Shown here piece by piece: positions 53,640-63,105 of a stretch of 64,000 nt of DNA. Position 1 is the first letter of the stretch. Each line of letters starts with the position of its first letter. The DNA lies in contig NZ_RBXB01000003.1 of the NCBI RefSeq assembly GCF_003634775.1, positions 928,476 through 992,475 on the forward strand, given 5' to 3'. Source of the stretch: Chryseobacterium defluvii (GTDB taxonomy: Bacteria > Bacteroidota > Bacteroidia > Flavobacteriales > Weeksellaceae). Below the pieces are notes generated by a model. That model saw nothing but the letters and a program-made list of their open reading frames with translations, did not search any database and was not told where the DNA came from. A program made the position numbers and the translations under genes.

Positions 53640-56135
53640 ATGATTCCAGAAAGAGAAACCGCTGTAGAGAAAAATAATTCTCAGAAAGAGAAATACAGTT
53701 CCTTTGCATTATTTGATATAGAACACTTCTTAAGACGGATACTTAAAAACTGGTATTGGTTTGTTTTTATGCTGCTTTTAGGATATGCGATCTCTTGGGT
53801 ATACAGTAAATACTATGCTCAAAACATCTATGCCTCCAACCTGTCTTTAAGTGTTTCCAATAATACATCAAGTTATTTTACCCCTAACCAGTCTATCAAT
53901 TTCATCTGGACACCCACTGGAAACCAAGATGGGATCTATTTAAAGAAAATGCTTCTTTCAAGATCACACAATGAGTTTTTAGTGAAAGAATTAGATCTCT
54001 TCGTTAACTATTCGACAAAAGGAGCAATAAAATCTACCTATCTGGATAAATATGATTCTCCTGTTTTCTTACAGGTAGACAAAAAACATCTTCAGCAGAT
54101 CGATTATCCTATCACTTTGATTCCTAAAGGTAATAACTCCTATGAAGTTGTGCTTCCGAAAGAAGGTCAGAGCAGTAGTTTATATAGTTATGAAAGCGAA
54201 GGTTTTCACTTCGTTAACCCTTATGGAAGACCGGAAAATAAAATTATAAAAGTAAATGAATGGTATACAACTCCTAATTTAAGATTCAAGTTAGTACAAA
54301 ATGCGGTACCCACTAAAATTAATCTGGAGAATATTATTGTAAGCCTTAGTTCTGTAAATAATGCTGTTAATGGTATTGTTTCTACTATAGGAGTTGAGTT
54401 TGACAAAGAAATAAACAGCATTATGATTATTACTAAAAAAGGATATAATCTTAATGGAACTGTGAACTTTTTGAATAAATCCGTTGCTGAATTACAGAAA
54501 AAAAGACTGGCGGATAAAAATATAGTCAATAAAAATACAGAAGCTTACTTATTAGGAAGCATTAATGATATTAGAAAGAAACTGGATTCTAGTGCTTCAG
54601 TTTTAAATTTCCTGAAAACTTCGGAAAAGCTATATGATATTAAAGACAGGGATGAGAAATCTTTGAACAAAATAAAAGAGCTTGAAGCTAAAAAAGCTGA
54701 TTTAATGAGCAAAATCAACTCATTAAATAGTATAAGAAATACTCTGGAGACACAAAACTTTGACAAAATGATCAGCACCAATGCGGCAGGGTTTGAAGAT
54801 GGGCTTTTCTCAGCATCTGTGTCCGAGTTGAAAGCACTTTATCTTAAGAGAAGAGAAATGGCCACTATTTATACGCCAAACTCTGAGCCTATGAAAGAAA
54901 TCAATAGGCTGATTAACGATGCGAAGCTGGCATCTTCTGGTTCTTTAAGAAATTATTATAACGGATATTATGAGCAGATTAACAGGCTAAACCAGGATAT
55001 TTCTGCTGCCAATTCCGATCTGGATGCCTATCCGGAAAAAGAAAGAAGATATCTGGATGCGGAAAGGGGATATAATATGATCGAAGCTACTTATAACAGT
55101 CTTCTTGCCAGACAGAATGATGCCCAAATGAAAGTAGCTACCAATCAGTCTGATATTACAGTGATTGACCCTGCAAAAAACTTAGGACAGATGCCCATCG
55201 GACCCAATGTGAAAGGAACTAAAGCAGCTATTATAGGAGGTCTCTTGTTATTACCATTTCTTCTTATATTAATCGGAGAATTGCTGGACAGCAAAATCAG
55301 AAACATTAAAGAATTGCTGAGTGCTACAAGGATTCCGTTGTTGGGCGTTATCGGGAATAACACCAATGATAATATGCTTACTGTTCTTGAGCATCCTAAG
55401 TCTTCTGTTTCGGAAGCTTTTAGAGGAATCAGAGCGAATATAAGATTTTTATCTAATGAAAACGGGAAGAGTAAAGTTATCCTCATTACATCCTCTGTTG
55501 GCGGGGAAGGAAAGACATATGTATCCATTAACCTGGCATCTGTTTTGGGACTGAGTGATAAAAAGACCATTCTATTGGGGATGGACCTTAGGAAACCTAA
55601 AATTTTTGGCGATTTTAAGATTGACAATAAATACGGAATTTCCAATTACTTAACGGGAGAAGTTTCAATTGATCGGATTATCAATAAAACAAAAATTCCG
55701 AATCTTGATGTTGCAACTTCAGGACCAATTCCACCCAACCCCTCCGAACTTTTGATGAGCGAGAGAAATATAAATTTCATCCAGGAATTAAAGGAGAAAT
55801 ATGACTTCATTATTATAGATTCACCACCTGTAGGGCTGGTTGCGGATTCTTACGATCTTATGAAACATTCTGATGCCAATATATATGTAGTTCGTCATGA
55901 GTATACAGAAAAGTATATGCTTAAAATGATAACGGAAAAGTATCATAATGATGAAATTAATCATTTAGGACTTGTTTATAACGATTATAATGTGAAGCAA
56001 GGTTATGGTTACGGCTATGGATATGGCTATGGTTACGGTTATGGCTATGGTTATTTTGATGAAGACAAAAACTATAAAGAACCTCTTTTAATCAGAATAA
56101 GGAATAAAGTACAGGCAATATTTAATAAAAAATAA
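53640..56135 (+). CDS. Wzc-like polysaccharide co-polymerase and BY tyrosine kinase with GY tail
   Basis: The 831-residue protein starts with a Wzz domain and TM (about 36-58), a long coiled-coil periplasmic part (about 280-495), and a second TM (about 525-545, GGLLLLPFLLILIGELLD). The cytoplasmic kinase has Walker A SVGGEGKTYVS (about 620), Walker A' LGMDLRKP, and Walker B DFIIIDSPP. A Tyr-rich tail (788-805) is nine Gly-Tyr dipeptides, then further Tyr. BY kinases autophosphorylate such tails to control chain length. The coupling to the Wza-like gene is 2 bp. Confidence 0.93.
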   Translation: MIPERETAVEKNNSQKEKYSSFALFDIEHFLRRILKNWYWFVFMLLLGYAISWVYSKYYAQNIYASNLSLSVSNNTSSYFTPNQSINFIWTPTGNQDGIYLKKMLLSRSHNEFLVKELDLFVNYSTKGAIKSTYLDKYDSPVFLQVDKKHLQQIDYPITLIPKGNNSYEVVLPKEGQSSSLYSYESEGFHFVNPYGRPENKIIKVNEWYTTPNLRFKLVQNAVPTKINLENIIVSLSSVNNAVNGIVSTIGVEFDKEINSIMIITKKGYNLNGTVNFLNKSVAELQKKRLADKNIVNKNTEAYLLGSINDIRKKLDSSASVLNFLKTSEKLYDIKDRDEKSLNKIKELEAKKADLMSKINSLNSIRNTLETQNFDKMISTNAAGFEDGLFSASVSELKALYLKRREMATIYTPNSEPMKEINRLINDAKLASSGSLRNYYNGYYEQINRLNQDISAANSDLDAYPEKERRYLDAERGYNMIEATYNSLLARQNDAQMKVATNQSDITVIDPAKNLGQMPIGPNVKGTKAAIIGGLLLLPFLLILIGELLDSKIRNIKELLSATRIPLLGVIGNNTNDNMLTVLEHPKSSVSEAFRGIRANIRFLSNENGKSKVILITSSVGGEGKTYVSINLASVLGLSDKKTILLGMDLRKPKIFGDFKIDNKYGISNYLTGEVSIDRIINKTKIPNLDVATSGPIPPNPSELLMSERNINFIQELKEKYDFIIIDSPPVGLVADSYDLMKHSDANIYVVRHEYTEKYMLKMITEKYHNDEINHLGLVYNDYNVKQGYGYGYGYGYGYGYGYGYFDEDKNYKEPLLIRIRNKVQAIFNKK
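56001..56054 (+). repeat. Gly-Tyr hexanucleotide repeat in the kinase gene tail
   Basis: Nine GGN-TAY units encode Gly-Tyr. The third bases vary (GGT, GGC, GGA; TAT, TAC), so the repeat is maintained at the protein level. Confidence 0.9.
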
Positions 56136-56144
56136 ATATTTTTG

Positions 56145-56168
56145 AACCCTCATTTAATGGGGGTTTTT
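56145..56168 (+). terminator. Intrinsic terminator after the tyrosine-kinase gene
   Basis: A 9-bp stem (56145-56153 with 56157-56165, one T-G pair) has a 3-base loop and T-rich downstream sequence. The rest of the gap to 56349 is AT-rich with the next promoter only. Confidence 0.75.
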
Positions 56169-56299
56169 ATATAGGAGATAAGTTGTAAGTTATTAGAAAA
56201 AGAATAATTTTGTCACTTTGTCGTTTACTTTATAACAAATTATTATTTTTTGTTTATTTTTAACTAAACATTAAGAATATCATTAATATAAAAATGTTT

Positions 56300-56307
56300 T
56301 ATATTTG
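56300..56307 (+). promoter_or_regulatory. -7 promoter element for the PorG-like operon
   Basis: TATATTTG followed by CAAAAA lies 43 bases before the ATG at 56350. Confidence 0.6.
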
Positions 56308-56349
56308 CAAAAATTAAATTTTAAAATAACCATAAATCCATGTTCTTTT

Positions 56350-57243
56350 ATGAATAAAAAATTATTGTTTAGCTTCCTTGCCATATTGGGGACAATGGCA
56401 GGTGTTAAAGCACAAAGAAATGAATTGGGAGTTCGTCTAGGTATGAGTAACCTAGTGGCTGATATAGGACGAACCAATTATATTTTACAAAAGCCATTGG
56501 ATTTAGATAGAATGTCAGAGTGGGGATTTCCTTTTTATGGAGGGGTATTATACAGATTTAATTTTAATCCTTATCAGACGGTTAGATTAGACCTTGGATA
56601 CAATCAGGTTCAGTTTAATGATAAAGTAGCAAAGGAAGAATATAGAAGAAATAGAAATTCATACGGGAAAAACAACGTATATGAGGCAAGCTTAATGTTT
56701 GAATATAACTTTTTTCCTGTAAATAACGAGCAGGTAAGCATGGCGAGCCCCTATATCTTTGCGGGAGTAGGTGCTTTAATGTTTGATGCTCCGAAGGCTA
56801 CCCTGGTAAATGATTTTAGAAGAGATGCAGACGGTGTGGCACAAGCTCCGCAAAATGAGCTTGATTTTACCACAACACCAGTATACTCTACAGGTACAAA
56901 AACAGTAATGCAGATTCCTTTTGGAGTAGGCTTGAAATATAAGTTTAATTATAATTGGGGAATATTTGCTGAAGCCACATTCAGATATACATTGACGGAT
57001 CAGCTGGATCATAGTAAAATCCTTACTAAAGATGTAAAGTCCACGTATAGTGCTGATATTTTAGACCCGTCTACAGGCGGATCATTGCTTCAGTCTGGGA
57101 ACTATTATATCGTTTCCAAAGAAAGAGAAAATGCATTCATAGGTGAAAGAAATGTTGGAGATTCAAGATCGAAAGATTGGATGAATACCTTTAGCTTAGG
57201 GCTTACATATTCTTTCGGAAGACCTCCATGTTATTGTGATTAA
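56350..57243 (+). CDS. PorG-like (DUF6089) outer-membrane beta-barrel protein
   Basis: The 297-residue protein has a signal peptide (MNKKLLFSFLAILG..., cleavage near VKAQ at about 21). The mature part begins RNELGVRLGMSNLVADIG, a hallmark of the DUF6089/PorG family, and ends in a short FGRPPCYCD tail. PorG contacts the PorK/PorN ring of the type IX secretion machine in Porphyromonas; the role here is by family. The start at 56350 was chosen over a TTG at 56305. It is followed 5 bp later by uppS, a common Bacteroidota order. Confidence 0.87.
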   Translation: MNKKLLFSFLAILGTMAGVKAQRNELGVRLGMSNLVADIGRTNYILQKPLDLDRMSEWGFPFYGGVLYRFNFNPYQTVRLDLGYNQVQFNDKVAKEEYRRNRNSYGKNNVYEASLMFEYNFFPVNNEQVSMASPYIFAGVGALMFDAPKATLVNDFRRDADGVAQAPQNELDFTTTPVYSTGTKTVMQIPFGVGLKYKFNYNWGIFAEATFRYTLTDQLDHSKILTKDVKSTYSADILDPSTGGSLLQSGNYYIVSKERENAFIGERNVGDSRSKDWMNTFSLGLTYSFGRPPCYCD

Positions 57244-57248
57244 TAAAT

Positions 57249-57998
57249 ATGTCGTTGATTAAAGATAAAATAAATTCTGAGAATTTACCGAAACATGTAG
57301 CCATTATCATGGATGGCAATGGAAGATGGGCGAAATCTCGTGGCGAAGAAAGGACTTTTGGTCACAAAAATGCTATTAATGCAGTGAGAAATGCTATTAA
57401 TGCATGCAACGAGATCCATATACCTTATTTAACTCTCTATACATTTTCTTCGGAAAATTGGAGCCGTCCAAAAGATGAAGTGGATACATTGATGAATTTG
57501 CTGGCGGAAACTCTGTTGCTTGAAGCAGAAGAAATCTTCAGCAAAGGCTTGAGAATGCATGTTATCGGAAACTTGGAAAAAATACCACCATTGGTAAAAG
57601 AACAACTCCTTCGTGTGGTAGAACTTACCAAAGAAAACACAAAAGGGAATTTAGTGTTGGCCATTAGTTATGGCTCTCAATACGAAATACTGAATGCCGT
57701 TAAAAATATAAGCACAGATGTAAAGGAAGGAAAGGTAAATGTAGAGGATATTAATGAAAAATTATTCGAAAACTATCTTTACACAAAAGATTTTCCTCCT
57801 GTAGATTTACTTATCAGAACCAGTGGTGAAATCAGAATAAGTAATTTCCTTCTTTGGCAGATCGCTTATGCAGAACTGCAGTTTTTAAATGTTCTATGGC
57901 CGGATTTCACAAAAGACATTTTCTTTCAATGTATTGTAGATTATCAAAACAAAGAAAGAAGATTCGGCATGACCGGAGAACAAATAAAAATTCAGTAA
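57249..57998 (+). CDS. uppS: Isoprenyl transferase (undecaprenyl diphosphate synthase)
   Basis: The 249-residue cis-prenyltransferase makes the undecaprenyl carrier for peptidoglycan and exopolysaccharide. MDGNGRWAKSRG (21-32) holds the catalytic Asp22; a TLYTFSSENWSRP segment (about 61-73) and LLIRTSGEIRISNFLLWQ (about 192-209) complete the family. The product also serves the WecA-like enzyme in this region. Confidence 0.96.
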   Translation: MSLIKDKINSENLPKHVAIIMDGNGRWAKSRGEERTFGHKNAINAVRNAINACNEIHIPYLTLYTFSSENWSRPKDEVDTLMNLLAETLLLEAEEIFSKGLRMHVIGNLEKIPPLVKEQLLRVVELTKENTKGNLVLAISYGSQYEILNAVKNISTDVKEGKVNVEDINEKLFENYLYTKDFPPVDLLIRTSGEIRISNFLLWQIAYAELQFLNVLWPDFTKDIFFQCIVDYQNKERRFGMTGEQIKIQ

Positions 57999-58028
57999 AA
58001 TTTTAAAGAAAAGAAAGACTACGATAAA

Positions 58029-60566
58029 ATGAAGTTTAGACTATTACCCATCATTATGTTTGCTGCCTCTGCACATTTTTATGGACAGGTAACTCCACAG
58101 GATAGCACAAAAGTGAACAATCCTGTATATGCGGAAAATCAAACAGGCACATACACTCTTAAGGATATTGTTGTAGATGGGGTTAAAAAATACACACCAG
58201 CTCAAATATTAAGATTTACAGGATTAGCTAAAGGCGAAAACGTGGATATTCCTGGACAAAAAATCAGTAATGCCATTAAAAAGCTTTGGGATACTCAATC
58301 TTTTTCTGAAGTTGAAGTGTATGTACAAAGTATAGAGGGTGAAACAGTAGTTTTACGATTCTATTTACAGGATTTGAAAGAACTTGGAGAAGTAAAATTC
58401 GAAGGAAAAGGAATTAGTAAATCTAAAAATGAAAAACTGGCAAAAGATAACAACCTGAAGCCAGGTACCAAGATTACTCAGAATTTGATTTCAAGTCTTA
58501 AAACAAACGTTCCTAAGGATTACGTTAAAAAAGGATTTGCCGATGCTAAAATTACCATTGAAGACAAGGTAAATGCCAATGATCCGTCACTTGTGGACTG
58601 GACCATCAATGTAGACAAAGGAAAAAAAGTGAAAATCAACCACATTGAATTTGAAGGAAATACTAAAATCACGGATACCAAACTCAGAAAAAAAGGTTTC
58701 AAAGAAACCAAACAGAAGAGATTCGGTATTGGTGGTATCTTAAAACCTTCAAAATTCATTGAAGAAAAATATCAGGAAGACAAGCAAAACCTTATCAGCT
58801 ATTATAACTCCTTAGGATACAGAGATGCTACCATAGTGTCAGATTCAGTATGGAGAAACAAAAAAAATGATTACGAGATCAACGTAAAGCTGAATGAAGG
58901 AAAGCAATATTACATCGGGGATATTACATTCACTGGGAATACGGTATATTCTACAGAATATTTACAGAGACTTTTAGGATATAAAAAAGGAGATATCTAC
59001 GATGCGGTAGGATTCAATAAGAAGGTAGGAGAAGACGGAGGAAAAGAAGATGATTCTGATATTAAATCCGTATACATGAACAACGGTTACCTTTTCTCTA
59101 ATGTTACTCCTGTAGAAAAATCCGTTTCCGGAGATTCCATTAATCTCGAAATCCGTATCAGTGAAGGAGAAAAAGCTACTTGGAACAGAGTAACATGGGA
59201 AGGGAATACTACTACTCATGACCACGTTATCCTTCGTGCTTTAAGAACAAAACCGGGAAGCTTATTTGCGAAAAGTGATATCAAAAGAACATATTTCGAT
59301 TTAGCAGGGATGTCTTTCTTCGATCCGCAGCAGATTGGGCAGGATATTCAGCCTAACCAACAGGATAATACGGTAGACATCAACTGGAAGCTGGTTGAAA
59401 AAGGATCTTCACAGGTTCAATTACAGGCCGGATATGGTGGGAACAGCTTTATTGGAACGTTAGGATTAACGTTTAATAACTTCTCGTTGAAGAATTTCCT
59501 TAAATTTAAAGACTTCAAGCCAGTTCCGCAAGGAGATGGGCAAACATTGTCTATCCAGGCACAGGCAGGACAATATTTCCAAAACTATGGGATATCTTTC
59601 GTAGAGCCATGGTTGTTCGGAACAAGACAAACTTCACTTTCAGTAAGCTTGAACAATTCCAGAGTTAAATACTCGGATGTTAGCGGTAACGCACAGAAAT
59701 TAAATATCTTCTCCGCGTCGGTTGGTCTTAACAGATTATTAAAATGGCCGGATGATTATTTTTCATTATATACAGGAATTCAGTTCCAGAAATATAACTT
59801 TAAAAATTATCCGTTTGAATTTGGCGATACCACAGAATATTACGGAAATGCCAATAACTTCAGTTTGAATATTGGGCTAAGCAGAAACTCTGCGGGAATA
59901 GATCCTATATTCCCGACGGTAGGTTCCAACATAGAAATTTCAGCGAAACTTACCCCTCCTTACTCATTGTTCAGTAATAAAGATTACTCAACAATGTCTC
60001 CAACAGAGAAGTATAAGTGGATGGAGTTTTATAAAATTAAATTTAAAGCAGATGTATATAATGAGATCGTTGGAAAACTGGTTTTGAGATCTTCTGCTGA
60101 GATGGGCTTCATGGATGGCTACAACAGAGAATTGGGAGCTCCGCCTTTCGAAAGATTCTATGTGGGAGGAACCGGCCTTTTCGGAGGTAGATATGACGGT
60201 AGAGAACTAATTCCACTAAGAGGATATGAAAATGCTTCCACGTATGGAGGAACGATCGACGATATCACTCAAAAAGGAGGAGGTACAATCTATAATAGAT
60301 TTACGTTAGAATTAAGATACCCGATTTCATTGAACCAAACCGCTAAAATCTATGCGCTGACCTTTGCAGAGGGAGGAAACGTTTGGAATTCATGGGGTAA
60401 CTATAATCCGTTCCAGTTAAAAAGATCAGTGGGTGTAGGGGTAAGAGTTTATATGGGAGCGTTTGGTTTGATCGGATTTGATTTTGCATATGGATTCGAT
60501 AAAACGGTAATTGGAACAGATCCTTCCGGTTGGAAGACACACTTCTTAATGAACCAATCATTATAA
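58029..60566 (+). CDS. bamA: Outer-membrane assembly factor BamA
   Basis: The 845-residue protein has a signal peptide (cleavage near FYGQ, about 20), then POTRA repeats (about 45-440), for example DIVVDGVKKYTPAQILRFTG and GDITFTGNTVYSTEYLQRLLG. A C-terminal 16-strand barrel (about 460-845) includes the RGY-type motif in LIPLRGYENASTYGG. The second half of POTRA 3 is acid-rich. It inserts outer-membrane proteins. It stands between uppS and two Skp-like chaperone genes, the usual order. Confidence 0.96.
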   Translation: MKFRLLPIIMFAASAHFYGQVTPQDSTKVNNPVYAENQTGTYTLKDIVVDGVKKYTPAQILRFTGLAKGENVDIPGQKISNAIKKLWDTQSFSEVEVYVQSIEGETVVLRFYLQDLKELGEVKFEGKGISKSKNEKLAKDNNLKPGTKITQNLISSLKTNVPKDYVKKGFADAKITIEDKVNANDPSLVDWTINVDKGKKVKINHIEFEGNTKITDTKLRKKGFKETKQKRFGIGGILKPSKFIEEKYQEDKQNLISYYNSLGYRDATIVSDSVWRNKKNDYEINVKLNEGKQYYIGDITFTGNTVYSTEYLQRLLGYKKGDIYDAVGFNKKVGEDGGKEDDSDIKSVYMNNGYLFSNVTPVEKSVSGDSINLEIRISEGEKATWNRVTWEGNTTTHDHVILRALRTKPGSLFAKSDIKRTYFDLAGMSFFDPQQIGQDIQPNQQDNTVDINWKLVEKGSSQVQLQAGYGGNSFIGTLGLTFNNFSLKNFLKFKDFKPVPQGDGQTLSIQAQAGQYFQNYGISFVEPWLFGTRQTSLSVSLNNSRVKYSDVSGNAQKLNIFSASVGLNRLLKWPDDYFSLYTGIQFQKYNFKNYPFEFGDTTEYYGNANNFSLNIGLSRNSAGIDPIFPTVGSNIEISAKLTPPYSLFSNKDYSTMSPTEKYKWMEFYKIKFKADVYNEIVGKLVLRSSAEMGFMDGYNRELGAPPFERFYVGGTGLFGGRYDGRELIPLRGYENASTYGGTIDDITQKGGGTIYNRFTLELRYPISLNQTAKIYALTFAEGGNVWNSWGNYNPFQLKRSVGVGVRVYMGAFGLIGFDFAYGFDKTVIGTDPSGWKTHFLMNQSL

Positions 60567-60570
60567 TGAT

Positions 60571-61134
60571 ATGAAGAATTTTAAAGTAATTTTTACATTT
60601 GTATTATTCTTGCTTTTCGGGCTAAGCAACGCACAAAAAATTGGTGTTGTGGACACTGAATATATTTTGGACAAGCTTCCTCAATATAAAGAAGCAGAAG
60701 CAAGACTGAATGCACAGATTGATACATGGCAGTCAGAACTTCAGAATCTTCAGTCTGAGTATGAAAAGAAAAGATCAGCTTTTGAAAGCGAAAAAGTTCT
60801 ACTGATAGGCGACCAGCTGAAACTGAGAGAAAAAGAAGTAATGGACCTGGAAAAAAATATTAAAACCACTACTAGTTTACGTTTCGGTGCCAATGGTGAG
60901 ATTACAAAATTGAGAACAAATCTGGTAGAACCTTTCCAGGATCAGATATGGGGAGCTGTAAAGACGATGTCTGAAAAAAACGGGTTGGGCATAGTTCTTG
61001 ATAAAAGCAATAACGTGAATGTTATTTTCCTTCAAAAAAGATATGATTATACAGATAAAGTATTGGATATCTTGTTAAAAGGAACATCCACACCGGATAA
61101 AAAAGAAAAAACTAATAATAAAAGTAAAAGGTAA
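60571..61134 (+). CDS. OmpH/Skp family periplasmic chaperone (first)
   Basis: The 187-residue protein has a signal peptide (cleavage near SNAQ, about 22), then IGVVDTEYILDKLPQYKEAEARL and a long coiled coil (about 40-110, charged heptads). It holds unfolded outer-membrane proteins for BamA, the gene 5 bp upstream. The Lys-rich tail is longer than in the second copy. Confidence 0.92.
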   Translation: MKNFKVIFTFVLFLLFGLSNAQKIGVVDTEYILDKLPQYKEAEARLNAQIDTWQSELQNLQSEYEKKRSAFESEKVLLIGDQLKLREKEVMDLEKNIKTTTSLRFGANGEITKLRTNLVEPFQDQIWGAVKTMSEKNGLGIVLDKSNNVNVIFLQKRYDYTDKVLDILLKGTSTPDKKEKTNNKSKR

Positions 61135-61192
61135 TTAACTTTTACTGGAATTTAAGATCTAAAAAACAAATTAAATTATTTATTTACCAATT

Positions 61193-61696
61193 ATGAAAAA
61201 ATTAAGTGTATTATTTGCAGCAGTAATGATGGTTGTATCTGTAGGTATGGCAAAAGCTCAAAAAATTGCTACTTTAGATGTTATAGGTGTTCTGAATGCA
61301 ATGCCTGAAAAGAAAAAAGCAGATGCTGATTTAAAAACTTTCTTAGATACTAAGCAGGCTGAAATTAAAAAGAAAGCAGATGCTGGACAAGCTAAATTAA
61401 AGCAATATACTGAAGAAGCTCCTAAGAAAACTGCTGACGAGAACAAAGCTAGAGAAGCTGAATTGGCTAAAATGCAGGATGAAATCCAGCAAATGCAGGA
61501 CAAAGCTCAGAAAGACTTCATCGCTAAACAAGATGCAGCTTATGAGCCAATCGAGAAAAAATTAAATGATGCCGTAACAAAAGTAGCTAAAGCTAATAGC
61601 TATGACTACATCATGGATGCTAATTCTTCCGCTTTTGTTTATAAAGCAGGTCCGGATGCTACTGCAGCTGTAAAAAAAGAATTAAATCTTCAATAA
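61193..61696 (+). CDS. OmpH/Skp family periplasmic chaperone (second)
   Basis: The 167-residue protein has a signal peptide (cleavage near AKAQ, about 23), IATLDVIGVLNAMPEKKKAD, and a highly charged coiled coil (about 45-110, alternating Lys/Glu/Gln). It is a paralogue of the previous gene, with a distinct Ala/Lys-rich coil and a shorter C-terminus. The two are probably co-transcribed; the unit ends at the terminator downstream. Confidence 0.92.
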   Translation: MKKLSVLFAAVMMVVSVGMAKAQKIATLDVIGVLNAMPEKKKADADLKTFLDTKQAEIKKKADAGQAKLKQYTEEAPKKTADENKAREAELAKMQDEIQQMQDKAQKDFIAKQDAAYEPIEKKLNDAVTKVAKANSYDYIMDANSSAFVYKAGPDATAAVKKELNLQ

Positions 61697-61728
61697 TTAA
61701 ACAAATTAACAAAGATTTATAGATCTGG

Positions 61729-61754
61729 CCGTCTCTTTTAGAGGCGGTTTTTTT
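61729..61754 (+). terminator. Intrinsic terminator after the second Skp gene
   Basis: An 8-bp stem (61729-61736 with 61740-61747, one T-G pair) with a 3-base loop is followed by a T-run that merges into the next promoter box. Confidence 0.85.
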
Positions 61755-61761
61755 ATTTTTG
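61754..61761 (+). promoter_or_regulatory. -7 element directly before the thioesterase ATG
   Basis: TATTTTTG ends 4 bases before the ATG at 61766. A transcript would start at or next to the start codon, so it would be nearly leaderless. Confidence 0.55.
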
Positions 61762-61765
61762 CCGT

Positions 61766-62251
61766 ATGGAAAGAGAAGTATCGACCACCGTAAAAGTACG
61801 GTTTAGTGATTGCGATCCGATAGGACACCTGAATAACGTGAAATATTTGGACTATATGTTCAATGCCAGAGAAGATCATGTAGAAACATTTTACGGTTTC
61901 ACTTATGAAGAATATACCAAGCAGACAGGCTGTACGTGGATTGCCATACAAAATGAAATTGCCTATCTGAAAGAAGTAAGATACAATACCCAGGTAGTCA
62001 TAAGTAGCAAAACCATCGATATTCAGGATAGAACTGCCAAAGTGGAAATTTTAATGAAAAGCTTGGATGAAAAGACTGTCCATGCAGTATTGTGGGTGAC
62101 GGTTATCTATTTCAATATTAAAACCAGAAAATCTGAGATCCATCCGGAAGATATCAAAGAAACGTTCCACAAGTTTTATGTTGATCTGGAACAAAAAGAA
62201 TTTCAGACAAGAGTTAAGTTTTTAAGATCTCAAAACGCTAAAAACTCATGA
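61766..62251 (+). CDS. 4HBT/YbgC-type acyl-CoA thioesterase
   Basis: The 161-residue hotdog protein has RFSDCDPIGHLNNVKYLDYMF, with catalytic Asp17 (CDPIGHLNN), the 4HBT/YbgC signature. A long C-terminal helix carries EHPEDIKETFHKF-type residues. It hydrolyses acyl-CoA; the exact substrate is unknown. The gene overlaps the next by ATGA. Not related to the pigment thioesterase at 25251 beyond the fold. Confidence 0.88.
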   Translation: MEREVSTTVKVRFSDCDPIGHLNNVKYLDYMFNAREDHVETFYGFTYEEYTKQTGCTWIAIQNEIAYLKEVRYNTQVVISSKTIDIQDRTAKVEILMKSLDEKTVHAVLWVTVIYFNIKTRKSEIHPEDIKETFHKFYVDLEQKEFQTRVKFLRSQNAKNS

Positions 62252-63105
62252 AAAAAATAGCAGTAATAGGCCGCAATGGTCAATTAGGAAACTGTATCAG
62301 AAAAATAGCTCCCGACTTTGAAAACAAATATGAGTTTATTTTTACGGATTCCCAGACATTAGATATTACGGATGAAAGTCAGGTCAATGACTTCTTCTAT
62401 GATAACAAACCGGAATTCTGTATTAATGCTTCAGCTTATACAGCAGTAGATCTTGCAGAAAAAGAGCAGGAAAAAGCATTTGCTGTGAATGCTGAAGGAG
62501 TGGAATTCCTTGCCAAAGCATGTGCAGATTATAAAACAGTGTTTATTCATGTCTCTACAGACTATGTTTTTGATGGAGAAACCAATCTTTGTTATTCCGA
62601 AGATGATTTCACAAACCCGATTGGAGTGTATGGAGAGTCCAAAAGAAAAGGAGAAGAGTTGGCTTTGGAAGCCAACCCTCAGACAATTATTCTTAGAACC
62701 TCATGGTTATATTCAGAGTTCAATAAAAATTTTGTAAAGACAATGTTGAACCTGTTCTCCCAAAAAGATGAACTTGGAATTGTAGCAGATCAATACGGGC
62801 AGCCAACAAATGCCAACGATTTGGCAGAAGCGATCATGGATATCATAGAAGCCCCACAAAAAACATTTGGAATCTTCCATTTCTCCAACTATCCGGAAAC
62901 AACATGGTTCAACTTTGCCGGAAAAATCGCGGAGTTATCAAAATCTTCAATTAAATTGAATGCTTTAACTACAGAACAATATCCAACTCCGGCCAAAAGG
63001 CCAAAAAGAAGTACCATGTGTCTTGATAAAATAGAGGAAACCTATAAAATAGTACCTAAACATTGGGAAAATAGTCTGGAAGAATGTATTAATATCCTTA
63101 CATAA
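62248..63105 (+). CDS. rfbD: dTDP-4-dehydrorhamnose reductase
   Basis: The 285-residue extended SDR has GRNGQLG (8-14) for the dinucleotide, HVSTDYVFDG (101-110, with Thr104) and YGESK (Tyr128, Lys132), the RmlD catalytic set. It makes dTDP-L-rhamnose for surface polysaccharide. No rfbA, rfbB or rfbC is in this window, so the other genes must lie elsewhere. It starts within the stop of the thioesterase gene. Confidence 0.92.
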   Translation: MKKIAVIGRNGQLGNCIRKIAPDFENKYEFIFTDSQTLDITDESQVNDFFYDNKPEFCINASAYTAVDLAEKEQEKAFAVNAEGVEFLAKACADYKTVFIHVSTDYVFDGETNLCYSEDDFTNPIGVYGESKRKGEELALEANPQTIILRTSWLYSEFNKNFVKTMLNLFSQKDELGIVADQYGQPTNANDLAEAIMDIIEAPQKTFGIFHFSNYPETTWFNFAGKIAELSKSSIKLNALTTEQYPTPAKRPKRSTMCLDKIEETYKIVPKHWENSLEECINILT

